A program made the position numbers and the translations under genes. A stretch of 64,000 bases of DNA from assembly GCF_022605725.1 (NCBI RefSeq), contig NC_065554.1, positions 3,739,100 through 3,803,099 of the forward strand, in the 5' to 3' direction. The DNA is from Anthonomus grandis grandis. Its lineage: Eukaryota > Arthropoda > Insecta > Coleoptera > Curculionidae. Positions 10,124 through 21,834 of this stretch are shown here, piece after piece. The notes under the pieces are model-generated. The model made no database searches and was not told the DNA's origin. It was given only the letters and a program-made list of their open reading frames with translations. Within the stretch, counting starts at the first letter, position 1. Each line of letters begins with the position of its first letter.

Positions 10124-11391
10124 AGTCAAAGTCAAAGATAGCTTTATTATCATAACATAACTATGTTGACAAAGCCATTTGGTAAAACAAAAATTTAAAT
10201 ATAGATATAAGATATTAATTATAATACTTATAATAGGAACTAAGAAATATAAAAAACTTCAGAAAATATGAAACACTAAAAAATACAATAAGAACAGTCA
10301 TACATTAAAATTACATACTTAATACAACATAACACATAAGTAACCTAGATGTAATAAAATTAAAATTTCATCAATGACGATAAACAGAAATATTAAAAGA
10401 AGCATCAGATCAAATTATCTGCTTAAAACTCCTCCAAGCTATAAAATCCCTTATTTACCAAAAGTGTCCTTGCTGCTCTTTTAAACTTTTTTGTGCGCTT
10501 TAGTTGTCTTATGTTTAAGGGTAAATGGTTAAACAGTTTTTTACCTTCAAATACAAATGAATTCCTAACAAGAGTGAGGAATAGGCAACCCGTGCAAACA
10601 GACCTGGCGGGTCGCATAGTGTCTTTCAAGCTGAACGTCCCCTGTAAATTTCTCAAAAATAAGTGTTACCGTTTCCAAAATAAAGAGGCAGCATAAAGTC
10701 AAAATTTTACATTTAACAAATAAAGGACGACAGGACTGATTAGTAGACCTTACCCCGCATAAATAGCGAACTGCTCTCTTCTGAAAAACAAACAAGCCAT
10801 TAAAAAGATACTGCGAAGGCGCAGCTCAATTAGGGCATAATATGCATTTTTAGACAAGACCTTACTGCAAACACGGGAGATGTGTTCCTCAAATTTTAAA
10901 GTCTCATCAATGGTTAAACCCAAAGATTTATTAAACTGTTGGGTTGCAACAAAACGAGAGTCCATAAGAATATTATTATTGGAACCTTTAAAATTGATAA
11001 TATTAGTCTTTGAAACATTAAAACTCAACAAATTTGAGTCACACCAGGTTTTTACTTTGTGAAGACCGGCAGTTATTTTTCTGCTTAATTAAGACGGATC
11101 TGCATCATGCCATAAGATAGTTGTATCGTCTGCAAACATAGTGAACTTCCCTTCAGTAGAAATTTGGGGAAGGTCGTTGACATGAAAGAAATAACAGTGG
11201 GCCTAAAACTGAACCCTGGGGAACACCAGCATTGACAGACAACTCCCTTGATATTTCATCATTGAAAAGTACTCCCTGGACTCGGCCAGACAGGTAGGAC
11301 TTAAACCACTCTAAACAAACACCCCTGAAACCGTATTTGTTCAACTTTCCCAGCAGTATTTCATGATTCATGCAGTCAAAAGTATAGTCCT
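10124..11391 (-). mobile_element. 5'-truncated LINE with long target duplication
   Basis: The minus strand encodes the RT from about 11371 (NHEILLGKLNKYGF, then AGVPQGSVLGPLLF, then FADDTTIL near 11130) through the C-terminal region to about 10430, with several frameshifts. The 3' end is an AATAAAG plus TTTGACTTTGACTT tail at 10124-10150. A near-identical 28-29 bp sequence beginning TATATAATCGT flanks both ends (10096-10123 and 11392-11420), as expected of LINE integration. The endonuclease and ORF1 are absent. Confidence 0.8.
10423..11371 (-). pseudogene. LINE reverse transcriptase, C-terminal two-thirds
   Basis: Open pieces at 11371-11153, 11031-10750, 10795-10565 and 10656-10423 overlap in different frames. 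They add up to one RT from the fingers to the C-terminal RLKRTKKFKRAARTLL segment. The FADD box is readable between pieces 1 and 2. The protein is not expressible as it stands. Confidence 0.75.
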
Positions 11392-11437
11392 TATATAATC
11401 GTCAGGTAGTAGTCTGTATATTTTTCTCATTATTATA

Positions 11438-11640
11438 CAGTGCTTTCATTTCAAAACAAACCACCTTTAATAATTTCTTATAAAAAAAGTCTATTTAGAT
11501 ATACAGAGGGACGTACTATGTAAATTTTATATTTGACAAAGTTCTGTCAATCATATGTCAAATGGGAACCCCCATCGTGTGACACATCATTGTAAGCAGC
11601 ATTAAAATGTCTATTCAACAGTGCCAAAAAAAATAGTTTA
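11438..11640 (+). repeat. left TIR of mariner 1
   Basis: Pairs with 16700-16936. Shared blocks include ATATTTGACAAAGTT and GTCTATTCAACAGTGC; the right copy carries a short insertion. Confidence 0.8.
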
Positions 11641-11699
11641 AGTATTAAGTATAAGTTTATAGACTTATAAACAGTAAGGGTGTAAAAAGGTGTTTAAAA

Positions 11700-11940
11700 A
11701 CTAAACAATTTAATCAGTTCACAGAATTTATTTTATTAAGTGCTCAAAATGTGGCCCGTTATTCACGAGACAATAATTAAGTCTGTTTTGAAACTCCTCA
11801 CGAACATTGGTAAGGGTTTGTCCGCTAATATCTCTACATTCGCGAGTTATTCGATCTTTTAAATCATTAGTATTTTCAGGTGGGGTTTTATAAACTTAAA
11901 CTTTTAAATACCTCCAAAGTAAGAAATCTAGTGGTGTTAG
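11700..11940 (-). pseudogene. mariner 1 transposase, C-terminal part
   Basis: The minus-strand reading gives LTPLDFLLWRYL, then a helix ending NVREEFQNRLNYC and the terminal NNGPHFEHL. This is the standard C-terminus of this mariner group. It has an in-frame stop after LKV. It continues the half at 16314-16500. Confidence 0.75.
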
Positions 11941-12217
11941 TAACAGATTGACGACAACAAACGGACGTGTTGTGGTGTGAGCTCATGTTTTCGAATCGTA
12001 TTGAGTCATTTGGATCCAGAATTAAGAGAAATACTTACCATAGAAGTTAGAAGAACCAGAAGTTAGAAGTTCTAGTTAGTTAGAAGACCAATCTGTGTTG
12101 GACTTGTGAATACTAAGCTGCTGATTTAACTAGCTGTAATTTTGTTTAAAGATAAAATTACATAATATCGTCTTTTTACAACGTTGCCAACGCATTTCTT
12201 AAAAAGTTTTTACAACT

Positions 12218-13383
12218 ATGGAAGGGATGCAATGCGGGTTTTGTACCTAAGCTTGTTATTTTAAGGAAAGTAAGACACTTTTGTTTGAATGTGCATGTGA
12301 CAATTGCAGAAAGGTTTCTTGTAGGGATTGTAGTGAAATATCATCGCAAGAGATTAGATGTGCAATCGCTAAAACTAGAACCGTCTTGATATGGTGCAAG
12401 GATTGCATAGTAACTTCAATAAGTTTACTTCTGAAGGCAATTTGGAGAATTCTGGAGAGCCTAGTAATTCTGGTGTGTCCACACAGTTAACAAATAGTTT
12501 AATTAATACTTCTAAATGCCTTATAAATGAATCTTTAGAAGGTATAGAAGAACGCCTTCAAAACAAGCTGGAAAACTGGGCCAAGAATGTCATCGATATT
12601 AACAAGGACCTAGTAAGATTATTGCTGCAGAATAAAAATAAAAATGGCAACCTAAATACCCAGGCAGTTCCTGACAACGTGACACCGCCGCTACCGTTTC
12701 CGCTTTCCCCACAACGCCAGCAACAATCCAACAGCAGAAATATCTTTGAATCAGCTGTTCAAGGTAGAGTGAAACAGGTAGATGCCGCTAAAACTTCCTC
12801 TTCTTCTTTCTCTCCTAAAAGAGCAACGGCGGAGCAACGTCACTCAGACAATGACAAGGTAAACAACATATACCTATTATTCCTAATAATAAGGAATAAG
12901 GAATAATAAGGAATAACAAACATAAACAATGAATCAACTGGGACTGGGAACTCTGGAGCAACGGATGTTGGGGGCGACCATCTGCAACAGGGATTTACTT
13001 TGGGACAAAATCGAAAACGTACAAATACAAATCGTAATCGAAATCTGGTTTTAGGAGAAGCGGACTTTCGAGGTGATGAAAATTTCGCAGGTTCAGTAAA
13101 TAGGGAATATTTTTATCTGGGACGTGTCAAAATGGGAGTGACCCCTGGTTTTATTGAAGAGCACATTAAAAAGCGGTGCCCTCAGATTAGGGACCTTAAA
13201 GTAGAATTGTTGCCAGTTAAGGGTGAGACTATTTCTTTTAAGATAAGCATCAACGGCGATTGTAGGGATGATTTTTTAAGGCCGGATAACTGGCCTAGAG
13301 GGGTTATCTTGCGAAAATTTTGGTTAAATAATAAACGCAAGATAAATTTTTATCAAAATCAAATGAATCAAACCGTAATTTAG
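12218..13383 (+). pseudogene. LINE ORF1 with N-terminal zinc finger
   Basis: ATG at 12218. An N-terminal Cys-rich PHD-like finger (CGFC, then CACDNCRKVSCRDC, then WCKDC) is followed by a low-complexity linker with several Ser/Pro tracts. A C-terminal RNA-binding-like region follows (VKMGVTPGFIEEHI to RPDNWPRGVILRKF). It is broken by an early stop (about 12250), a frameshift near 12400 and one near 12880-13000. It would form the retrotransposon RNP. Confidence 0.7.
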
Positions 13384-13399
13384 TTCTGGTGTTTGCGTG

Positions 13400-16185
13400 T
13401 ATTATGCTAATACAGGTGGTATGAGAACTAAAATAAAAGATAATTAGTTGCTGCTGCTATGATATTGTTTTGATTGCAGAGACTTGGTTAACATTTGAAT
13501 ATTCAGATGCTGAAATTGGAGTACCAAACTATGATTTATATAGCTATGATCGTCAAATGGGTTCAAATACTACCAAGGCTCGTGGAGGTGGTGTATTGAT
13601 TGCAGCTAAAAAGAGTTTATATACACATAGAATTGGTATCCCACTTGTTGATGTGGATATTTATAAGATCTATTTGACTTTTACAATTGACAATCAAAGC
13701 TTTGTTGTTGGTTGCATTTATATACCATCTCCATCTCCACTTCAAGCCTATTTAAGCCATTGTGAATCCGTTAAACATGTATATAGTAGATATTCAAGTA
13801 GTTAGTATGTCTTGGGAGGTGATTACAATTTACCACATGCTAGATGGGAAAATGATGATCTTGGTTTGGTGGTTGGTGGTTGTCTGGAGAATGACACAGA
13901 CTCTCTCTGTGCTTTCTCTGGCTAACTGCTTTAGCTTCTATAACTTTTTTCAGGTAAATGGGGTTTTAAATACCAACTAGGTTGCCTTGGATCTTGTATT
14001 TAGTAGCTCAGATTTAATTAGTGTCGAACGTGCAATAGACAAGATTTTTGAGAATAGCTTGCACCATACAGCAATTAGTTTTGACCTTTGTTGGGCAGAA
14101 AATTCTGAGGAATATTTTTATGATTTTGTTAAGGGAGATTACATAGCAATTAACGATTGTCTTGCTGGGATAGACTGAAATCAATTGTTTTTGGGAGAGA
14201 CATCTATTGATGTCATAGTTTCAATTTTCTATAATGTGATCTACTCCTCCAATGGAAAGGTTTATTCCTCTAAAGAGGTACAAAAGTTCTTCTTTTCCAT
14301 GTTGGTTTTCTTCAGAGCTTCGCAGTTTGATCATAAGAAAGAAACAAATTCACAAAAAGTTTAAAATTAGTGGTTAACAGCAGGAATATGATGAATTTGT
14401 ATTTTTTAAACATCAATGTGAGTACTTAAGAGGGTTGTGCTATCAACAATATATTAATAAGGTGGAAATGAATCTCGCTAGCAATCCGAGGTACTTCTGG
14501 TCATATATTCAAAATAAAAGAACTGGTTTTAGCCTCCAGAATGACATACAATAACAAGATTAGTATGAATATCTCGGATACTGCAGATATGTTTGCAGAA
14601 TACTTTTCATCCGTCTATTCGGATGTCAATGACATAACATATTTTGATTTTGATAAATCAATTTGTCTGAGCAATTTAACTCTGTCAACGCAGGATGTTT
14701 ATGAGGTTATTACTTCCTCTAAGAATAAGCTCTGCGCTGGACCAGATGGGATTCCGGCATTCTTCCTAAAGAAATGTGTTTGTGTTCGTACGAAACCAAT
14801 ACTGTTCATTTTTAACAAATCTCCAGGTACTGGTTCTTATCCTACTCTCTGGAAGAGAAGTTTTCTAAAGCCCATTTTTAAATCTGGTAGTAGAAATGAA
14901 ATTTCCAATTTTTGGGGTGTGTGTAACCAATCTGAGTTGCCAAAGCTGTTTGACTGCCTGGTCAGTCATAGGATTGCCTGGAGTTTTAAATCTTTATTTA
15001 ATCCTGAGCAATTTGGATTTATGAAAGGCAGATCTACTGATGCTATCTTGGTGCTGTATGTCTACCGCAGCTTGGAGAAGGGACTTCAGGTTGACTCAAT
15101 ATATACAGATTTTTCCAAGGCTTTTGATAGGGTTAACCATGGGGTACTCTTGCAGAAGCTTAGGGCTTTAGGTATTGTGGGGCCTCTTCTTCAGTGGATC
15201 TCGGGATTCATCAAAGGTAGAACCCAGATTGTTAATCTTGGAGGTACATGTTCCTCTGAAATTTTGGTGCCATCTGGGGTGCCACAGGGCTCTCACTCAG
15301 GCCCTATTTTATTTTGCCTCTTCTTGATTGATTTAGTTTGGAAACTTGAAAATTGTCGTGTGCTAATGTTTGCTGATGATGTGAAGCTATTTAGGCTTAT
15401 CACATCCCTTTCCGATGCTGTGCTCCTGCAAAAAGACCGTAATTTGTTCTTAGATTGGTGCCACTTGAATGGAATGTCCCTTAATATCAATAAGTGCCAT
15501 AAGATTACTTTTTCTAAGCAAAGAAACCCTATTGCTTTTTTTTATAAAATAAATAATGTAGCAATTGGTGTCAAAACAGAGGTTTCTGACTTAGGAATAT
15601 TTATTGACTCCAGGTTGTCTTTTAAAAGTCACATCAATCAGGTGACTGGTAGGGCAATGAAAATGCTGAGTTTTATCCAACGGTCTACAACTGATTTGTC
15701 TTTGTTTACTTTTAGATTACTTTATTGCTCTCTTGTTAGGTCCATCTTGGAGTATGGCTCAATTGTGTGGTCCCCGTCATATAACATTGAGGAGATTGAA
15801 AAAACTCAAAATAAATTTTTAAGGGTGGCTGCTTTTAAATGTGGTTACAAGAGATAGGAGTATTACTATCGGTGGTTCAGGGATAACCTGAACTTACCCA
15901 CATTAGAGTCACGAAGAACATTACTTGACTTATGTTTTATGTATAAGGTTTTAAATGCTACTATAGATTGTCCCGAGTTATTGTCTCTTTTTAAACTTAG
16001 GGTGCCTTCCAGATTGAATAGACAATCAGAAATATTTTCAGTCCCATTCCACCATACCAATTATAGTATTAATGAACCAATTACATGAATGGCTCGAAGT
16101 GCTAATGGTCTGTCAGGACAGATAAGCTTTTTTGACTCTAGGATTACATCTTTTAAGGGGCAGTTAAAGAATATTATTTCATAGA
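13400..16185 (+). pseudogene. LINE ORF2, endonuclease and reverse transcriptase
   Basis: The endonuclease starts near 13440 (LIAETWL, then GGGVLIAAKK) and ends near 14100. The RT runs in one open stretch 14541-15857, with AGPDGIPAFFLKKC, TDFSKAFDRVNH, SGVPQGS and the FADD catalytic box near 15370. The C-terminal region to 16185 contains ARSANGLSGQISFFD. Frameshifts or stops lie near 13800, 13980, 14180 and 15857. The RT core is intact over 438 codons. Confidence 0.85.
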
Positions 16186-16313
16186 GGCTTTAATTAATTA
16201 ACTCATCTACACCTTTCATTGATTTATAGATAGTTTTGTATCTGAATATATATGTTTGTATGGGTATGCTATGTAACACTTTTCTAAATGGATTCCGTAA
16301 ATAAATAAATAAA

Positions 16314-16500
16314 TAGGTCTGGCGATCGTGCGGGCCATTCAATTGCACTACGCTTGACAATCCACACCCCTGGAAGCTGTTAATTAAGTCACTCTCGTCT
16401 GTCAAAGCGTAGTGCGGTGGTGCTCCATCTTGTTGAAAATACAAATTATTTTCGTTTAGTATCGCAACACCAATTTCACCAAAAATATTTGGACTCAATG
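16314..16500 (-). pseudogene. mariner 1 transposase, middle part
   Basis: The minus strand reads QQDGAPPHYALT (second catalytic Asp) and then, after a frameshift, IEWPARSPDL (third catalytic position). The N-terminal half with the HTH domains is absent or too worn to read between 16500 and the TIR. Confidence 0.75.
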
Positions 16501-16699
16501 GACTGTTTATTACTATACATTTTTACTGGTAATCATTTGCCTTACCACAATTTAAAATGATAAAATGTCTTTTATTATCACACATTTTTGCTTACTAATG
16601 ATGATGATTCATTAACAATACAAAAGTTTCAGGTCGATAAAATGTCCATTATTCCGATACATTTTTGTTCACTATTTGCTGGTATGTCTACCACTATCG

Positions 16700-16936
16700 A
16701 ATTGTTTTTTTTTTGCACTGTTGAATAGACATTTTAATGTTGCTTACAATGAAGTGTCACACGATGGGGGTTTCCCATTTGACATATCAAAGTGAGGTTA
16801 GCTGGAGGTGATTTAGCAGGTGATTGACACAACTTTGTCAAATATAAAATTAAACCCATGTATATTTAGATTGACGTATTTTTAGTTTTTTTTTAAGAAG
16901 GTTTTAAGGGTGGTTTGTTTTGAAATGAAAGCACTG
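16700..16936 (-). repeat. right TIR of mariner 1
   Basis: Inverted partner of 11438-11640, ending GAAAGCACTG. Confidence 0.8.
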
Positions 16937-16967
16937 CATATCTATAACTGTATTTTAAAGTCGAGTA
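16937..16967. other. sliver between mariner 1 and pogo 1
   Basis: The piece contains GTCGAGTA, which continues on the other side of the pogo element as AAGCCATTTC. The pogo element therefore inserted into sequence homologous to the inverted repeat at 20580-20640. Confidence 0.5.
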
Positions 16968-19813
16968 GGGTAGGGTGGGCCGCTATGAGACATGGGCAAC
17001 GATGAGACATCTTTATATTTCCATTAGTTTACGCGATAGCCATCTATCGGTCGCACAATATACTATTCTGTAAGCGCATGACCTGAATATACATTTTTTC
17101 GCGCCGCTGGATCAGTCGTCTTCTAGATTTTATGGAAAGTGCACGTGGCGAGGTCGATTTTTTTTTCCATGTATTTTTTTGATAAGTTTTTTTTGAGTGA
17201 TCTATAAACCCTAAAGATAAGACAGTTATATGCATTTGTAAATTGACCTTTTAGCTAAATTTTAAATGTAACTTTTAAAAGACAACTTTAGTTTTACTAT
17301 ATAATAATAATAATAATATTTTTTCCTAAATATACAAATGGGCCACAATAAGACAATTGAAGTAGAGTAACAGAATGTAGTAGTGTATAACCTAGTGTGT
17401 ACTACTGCTAGCATATTGTTTTACCTTTGCAGATGTCAAGAGGACGAACAAGAAAGAGCCAAAAAGGAACCTTTAAAGAAGAAAATATGAAAAGAGCGGT
17501 TCAGCAAGTTTTAGTAGGAATAAATGGAGTTAAGTTGTCTCTTAGGAAAGCTGCAGAAGAAAACAATTTATCGTTTCAAACGTTGCAAAGGTATGATAAA
17601 AAAGAACAAAATAAAGCCAATCCCAATGACATTGTTTCAATGAAAAGCAATTATAGGCATCGCCTGGTTTTTAATGAAGAGGAAGAGAAGGATTTAGTCA
17701 ATTACATTATTAAATGTTCGAAAATGTGCTATGGGAAAACTACAAAAGATACCCGTGTTTTGGCATATGAGATGGCCCAAATTAATTTAAAAAAACATTC
17801 CGTTATCTTGGAATAAGAATAAATCTGCTGGTATCGACTGGTTACAGGGTTTTTTAAAAAGACATGCAAAAGAATTAAGCATACGTCAACCAGAAGGATG
17901 TAGTCTTTCAAGAGCAACTTCGTTTAACAAACATAATGTAAATTTATTTTTTGACAACCTTGAAAAAGCGTATAGTCGGTCTGAGAAGTTTTCTGATGGT
18001 ACACGGATTTATAACCTAGACGAAACTGGAACAACAACTGTTCAAAAAGCAAAAAAAGTTCTATTGTCGAAAGGTATCAAACAAGTAAGTCAATGTACTA
18101 GTGAAGAACGAGGAGTTTTGATTACAACATGTTGCATAATAAGTGCTACTGGTAATACACTGCCCCCAATAATGGTGTTCCCCAGAAAAAAAATTAAAAA
18201 TCATCTGTTAAACGGGGCACCGGCAGGAACATTAGGACTGGCTTCTACTTCAGGTTGGATGAACTCCGAATTATTTCCGTCTGTTATGGAACATTTAATT
18301 AGACATAGTGGGTCGTCCAAAGAAAATCCCACTATTTTAATCATGGACAATCATGAGTGCCACCTTGGGATTAAAACTCTGAATTTGGCTAAGAACAATG
18401 GAGTCATTCCAGTCACACTTCCACCACATTGTAGTCATAGACTGCAGCCACTGGACATATCAGTATTTGCGCCATTTAAGGCGAATTATAATACTGCAGT
18501 TGACTCCATTTACGAAATTGCTGCTTGTGTTGGAATAGCATTCGAACGGTCTATGACACCGTCCAATATAAAATCAGGCTTCAAGAAGGCCGGAATTTAC
18601 CCTTTTGACAGAAATGTCTTTGCGGATGACGATTTCCTGTGTAGCTCTGTTACCGATAGAGAAATTTTAAATATTAACAATACAGAAGTTTCCACCGTGG
18701 ATGAAAATACTTCATCAACATCATCTAAAGTAGCTCAGACAGTTACCAATGATACACCTAATGATCAGTCACCAAAATTGAAATTTTTTATAAGTCCAGA
18801 AATATTTAAGGGATACCCAAAAGCAGAAATGAGAAATGTTTCTAATAGTCAGCGTAGAAAAATTACCAGCTGCATTTCCACTGATACGCCTGAGAAAGAT
18901 ATGTTTGAAAAAAATACCAGGAAAAAATTGAAAAAGACAAATTAAAAAGAAAACACAAGGATGACAAATAAAAAGCTGCCACCCGGAATTTATTTGCAAA
19001 AAAAGAAGGTTGATTTCAATGATATATTTTTGTCAGAGGAAGATGGAAGTTTATCTTTTGCCGACTCTGACCAGGATTCAACAGACTGGATTCCCGAGGC
19101 TGATCCTTCAGCATTTGAAGAACTGGATCAAAATCCCAAACCTGACGACTTTTTATTAATGTCATTTAGTGCCAAAAATGATAATATATTGTATGTTGGA
19201 AAAGTGATAAATCTGTAAAGTTCCAGCGATGAATTAGTTTTTGCGGAAGTCGGTAAAATTCAGCGGACACTTCGTATATCCTTTGGAACTTGATGTAGGA
19301 ATCGTTCCTTTAAATGACGTTAAAATGATTTCACCGCCACCATCTCATTTGGGTAAAACAAAACGTTTACAGGAATATCTAAAATTCGAAATCCAGTTTA
19401 GCAATATAAATTTACGCTAAAGTTCTTTTTTTACCAAGAAAAATATATGATTGTTTGATTTTTGGCATATTTTACATTGGCAAATCTTATATTTTTGTAT
19501 TTTTTTCGTTTAAGTACATATTTTTAGTTGTCAAAACCGCTATTTAATTAAGTTTTGTAACAAACATGTTGTTTTTCTCACATATGTCTTATTTCTTATG
19601 GTGGCCCACTTCTCTGGGCCTCCATGATACATCTTTAAAAAAAAGAATGTTGTAAAATTCACTCGCAAAACTATTAATTTAAAACTTTTTTTAATGTTTT
19701 GTTTTAAGATTAACATGATTATAAATATCATTCTTTAAAACCTAACATTTACACAAAACTATATTTTTTAATTTTAAAAAACTTTTTCCGTCTCATGGTG
19801 GTCCACCCTCCCC
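16968..19813 (+). mobile_element. pogo-family DNA transposon 1
   Basis: Terminal inverted repeats of about 24 bp (GGGTAGGGTGGGCC at the left, its near complement at 19790-19813) are flanked by TA on both sides (16966-16967 and 19814-19815), as expected for pogo/Tigger. It encloses one plus-strand transposase gene. Length is 2.85 kb and only a handful of disabling changes are present. Confidence 0.85.
17433..19420 (+). pseudogene. pogo-like transposase (HTH-psq, CENP-B-like HTH, DDE_1)
   Basis: ATG at 17433 (MSRGRTRKSQ). The N-terminal psq-type HTH (LSLRKAAEENNLSFQTLQRY) and a CENP-B-like second HTH (to SAGIDWLQGFLKRH) are followed by the DDE core: YNLDETG (Asp 1), LIMDNHECH (Asp 2), then PPHCSHRLQPLDISVFAPFK (third acidic residue at LD). 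The C-terminal tail ends SNINLR near 19418. Disabling changes are a frameshift in an A run near 17790, in-frame stops at 18943 and 19216, and a frameshift near 19260. An acceptor-like TTTGCAG precedes the ATG. Confidence 0.85.
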
Positions 19814-19815
19814 TA

Positions 19816-19853
19816 AGCCATTTCTAATGTACAGGGTATTTTTTACGGAAACC
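19816..19853 (+). repeat. inverted repeat, left partner
   Basis: AAGCCATTTCTAA, then TACAGGGT, then GGAAACCTTTGAA; inverted match at 20580-20626. It lies directly against the pogo right end. It is a mariner-type terminus. Confidence 0.65.
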
Positions 19854-20023
19854 TTTGAATACCCTCCCTCCCCCAGCACTTTATTTTCAGAGATACAGAA
19901 AAGACTACCATAGGCCTATGTATTTTAAAGACGAATTAAAATGGTGTGAATTGCATTGAATAATATCATGAAGACTATTACAACGTTTATTTAGGATCGA
20001 AAGTAATTTATTAAATGTTTTAG

Positions 20024-20175
20024 GCTTGCTAAAGAACTCGAAAAAAATGTGGATGTTATATGCCAAATTGAAAGCACCTCCAGAGGGATTCTTGCGAAAG
20101 ATACAAAAAAGGCAGTTGATAGTTTAGCTCAGTATTTATATTATTATGCTGCCTTTGCCAAAAAGCATCAATTTG
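20024..20175 (+). CDS. ALDH16A1-like host gene, internal exon 2
   Basis: Acceptor TTTTAG at 20018-20023 and donor GTAAGT at 20176. The exon takes two bases from exon 1 and leaves one base for exon 3. It encodes LAKELEKNVDVICQIES, then TKKAVDSLAQYLYYYAAFA. This is the ALDH helix pair in which each monomer's subdomain tests chain length and contacts the substrate, with the typical Tyr-rich YYYAAFA. The 50-residue fit to the aldehyde dehydrogenase family is good. No stop codons occur. Confidence 0.8.
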
Positions 20176-20579
20176 GTAAGTTTTGAAAACATATAAGTAA
20201 TCTATTTTGTTGTGACAAATTTAGTTATAAGCTAAGTATCTTTTTAGTATAAGTTAACTGTAAGAGACTATGATGTATCTACGCATAATCTGTTATGCTC
20301 AATTATTGAAGATAAAATATTGTTATGAAAATGTACCCTGGCCAACTAAGAATGCAAGGTACTGTATCTCAGGACGATGCGATGAGTACGCAGAGGCTTG
20401 CGGTAAAAAATATTATTGCTAAAACGGCTAAGAGAAAAACCTGTAAAATATTTTTAAGTTTCTAAAATGACCTCTATGGAGCGTAATTGCGATCTTGAAT
20501 CTAAAAAAGGAAATTTTTTGTTAATTTCGATCGAAAAAATACTTAATCTTTAAAGTAGAGGACAATCTGAATTTTTTTT

Positions 20580-20640
20580 TTCAAAGGTTTCCATGACAAA
20601 AACCCTGTATCTTAGAAATGGCTTAGTCGAGTTTAACACC
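20580..20640 (-). repeat. inverted repeat, right partner
   Basis: Reverse complement of 19816-19853, extended by CTCGACTAAGCC. It probably belongs to the end of mariner 2. Confidence 0.6.
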
Positions 20641-20984
20641 AATGTGTTCTTTGAAAAGAGCAATTCTTGCTTTAACTGTTTTAGTATTCGAAATTTTGTT
20701 AGTTTCTATAGTCGCCGCCAGAGGGCTTTTTTGAACATTCCGACAAAAATGGTAAATATCCTCAAAAAAATTAAATGAATTGTACGATTTTTTTTTCATG
20801 AAGTAGTAGGTAAATGGGCTCGCGAAAACCGCATCTCGATATCTTATTCCTAACCTAAAATTTAGGCCAAAGAAAATTTTATATGAATGTTTAAATTAAT
20901 TTTTCTCGAGTTTTCTTTTAGAAAAGGTCCAATTTAAAAGAAAGAGGTTTTTAATGCCACCGTAGATGTTCAAAATGTTGACCA

Positions 20985-21490
20985 TTACGCTCTATATATT
21001 CTTGAAGTCTCTTTGTAAGTAGTCTCTTTAAGATAACCCCACAAATAAAATTTATTTGGTGACAAATCGGGATATCTTGGAGGCAATTTAATATTGCCAG
21101 TGCCACTAATAAGACGGTTAGGAGAAGTATTTGTTAACAATTTTTTTACTCTAATCGCATTATGCGCAGGACAGCCATTTTGTTGAAAATAGACTGATCC
21201 AAGGTCTATATCAGGGAGGAGTTCAAAGGCGGGAAAACTCGGTTTTGTAGAAACTAGAAGGTATTTTTCGGCGTTCAAAGTATCATCAATGAAAAATGGC
21301 CCAATAATATGGTCGCCCAAAATACCAGCCAAAACATTCAACTTTTGAGGGTACTGAGGACGGAACTGAAAACTTCTGTGCTCGTTTTTCTGATACCAGT
21401 AACTAACAATGGAGGGATTGTGTTTGCCATGTAATGGAAAAGAGAACTCATCTGAAAACAAAATATTTTCTAAGAAAAATTTCCTAGCCG
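20985..21490 (-). pseudogene. mariner 2 transposase catalytic domain
   Basis: The ORF reads ENILFSDEFSFPLHGKHNPS (Asp 1), then NVLAGILGDHIIGPFF, then VYFQQNGCPAHN (Asp 2 position shows N), then LPPRYPDLSPNKFYLWG (Asp 3). The second catalytic position being Asn (QQNG instead of QQDG) suggests the protein is dead even where the frame is open. Confidence 0.8.
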
Positions 21491-21834
21491 GCAACGCTGG
21501 TGATCGTAAAACATCAAAATATTATTTACTCCTTGAAAATTTTTAAAAGCAGAGTTTTTTGCAAAGTTTAATAAGTAAAAAGGATATTCTGTTAATAATT
21601 ATAGTGCAATCTTTACCGGCTATTGAAGGCAAGTTCCATTCTTATGTTTTTACTTGTAAAACATTAAGTGCTTATTTGCATGTTTACTTTTTTTTGGCGG
21701 TGTTCATGCATATTTGTAATAACAATTATCTGGGATTCCGATTTCCACTGCTTACTGTGCAGCGAAACTTTTGGTGAACGCCTTGCAACGTTGCCAGATT
21801 GTGCTCAATTTCCTTGCATTAGAGAGAGCTCAAC

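Larger units (their letters stand above)
11941..16313 (+). mobile_element. LINE with ORF1 and ORF2, inserted in mariner 1
   Basis: Length 4.37 kb, starting at TAACAGATTG and ending in a (TAAA)4 tail. It carries a 5' UTR, a broken ORF1 (12218-13383) and a broken ORF2 (13400-16185). The junctions share only TAG, so the target duplication is very short or absent. Both ends are defined because the mariner reading frame is restored when it is removed. It is of the Jockey/CR1/I type and related to the LINE at 1-1770. Confidence 0.85.
11438..16936 (-). mobile_element. mariner/Tc1 element 1 with long TIRs, split by a LINE
   Basis: Inverted repeats of 200-240 bp starting CAGTGCTTTCATTTC (11438-11640 and 16700-16936) enclose a minus-strand transposase that is interrupted at codon level by the LINE 11941-16313. 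The left flank is TA, as expected of this superfamily. The right flank is CA, probably mutated. Removing the LINE brings SPDL next to TPLDF, the third catalytic-residue region. Confidence 0.8.
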
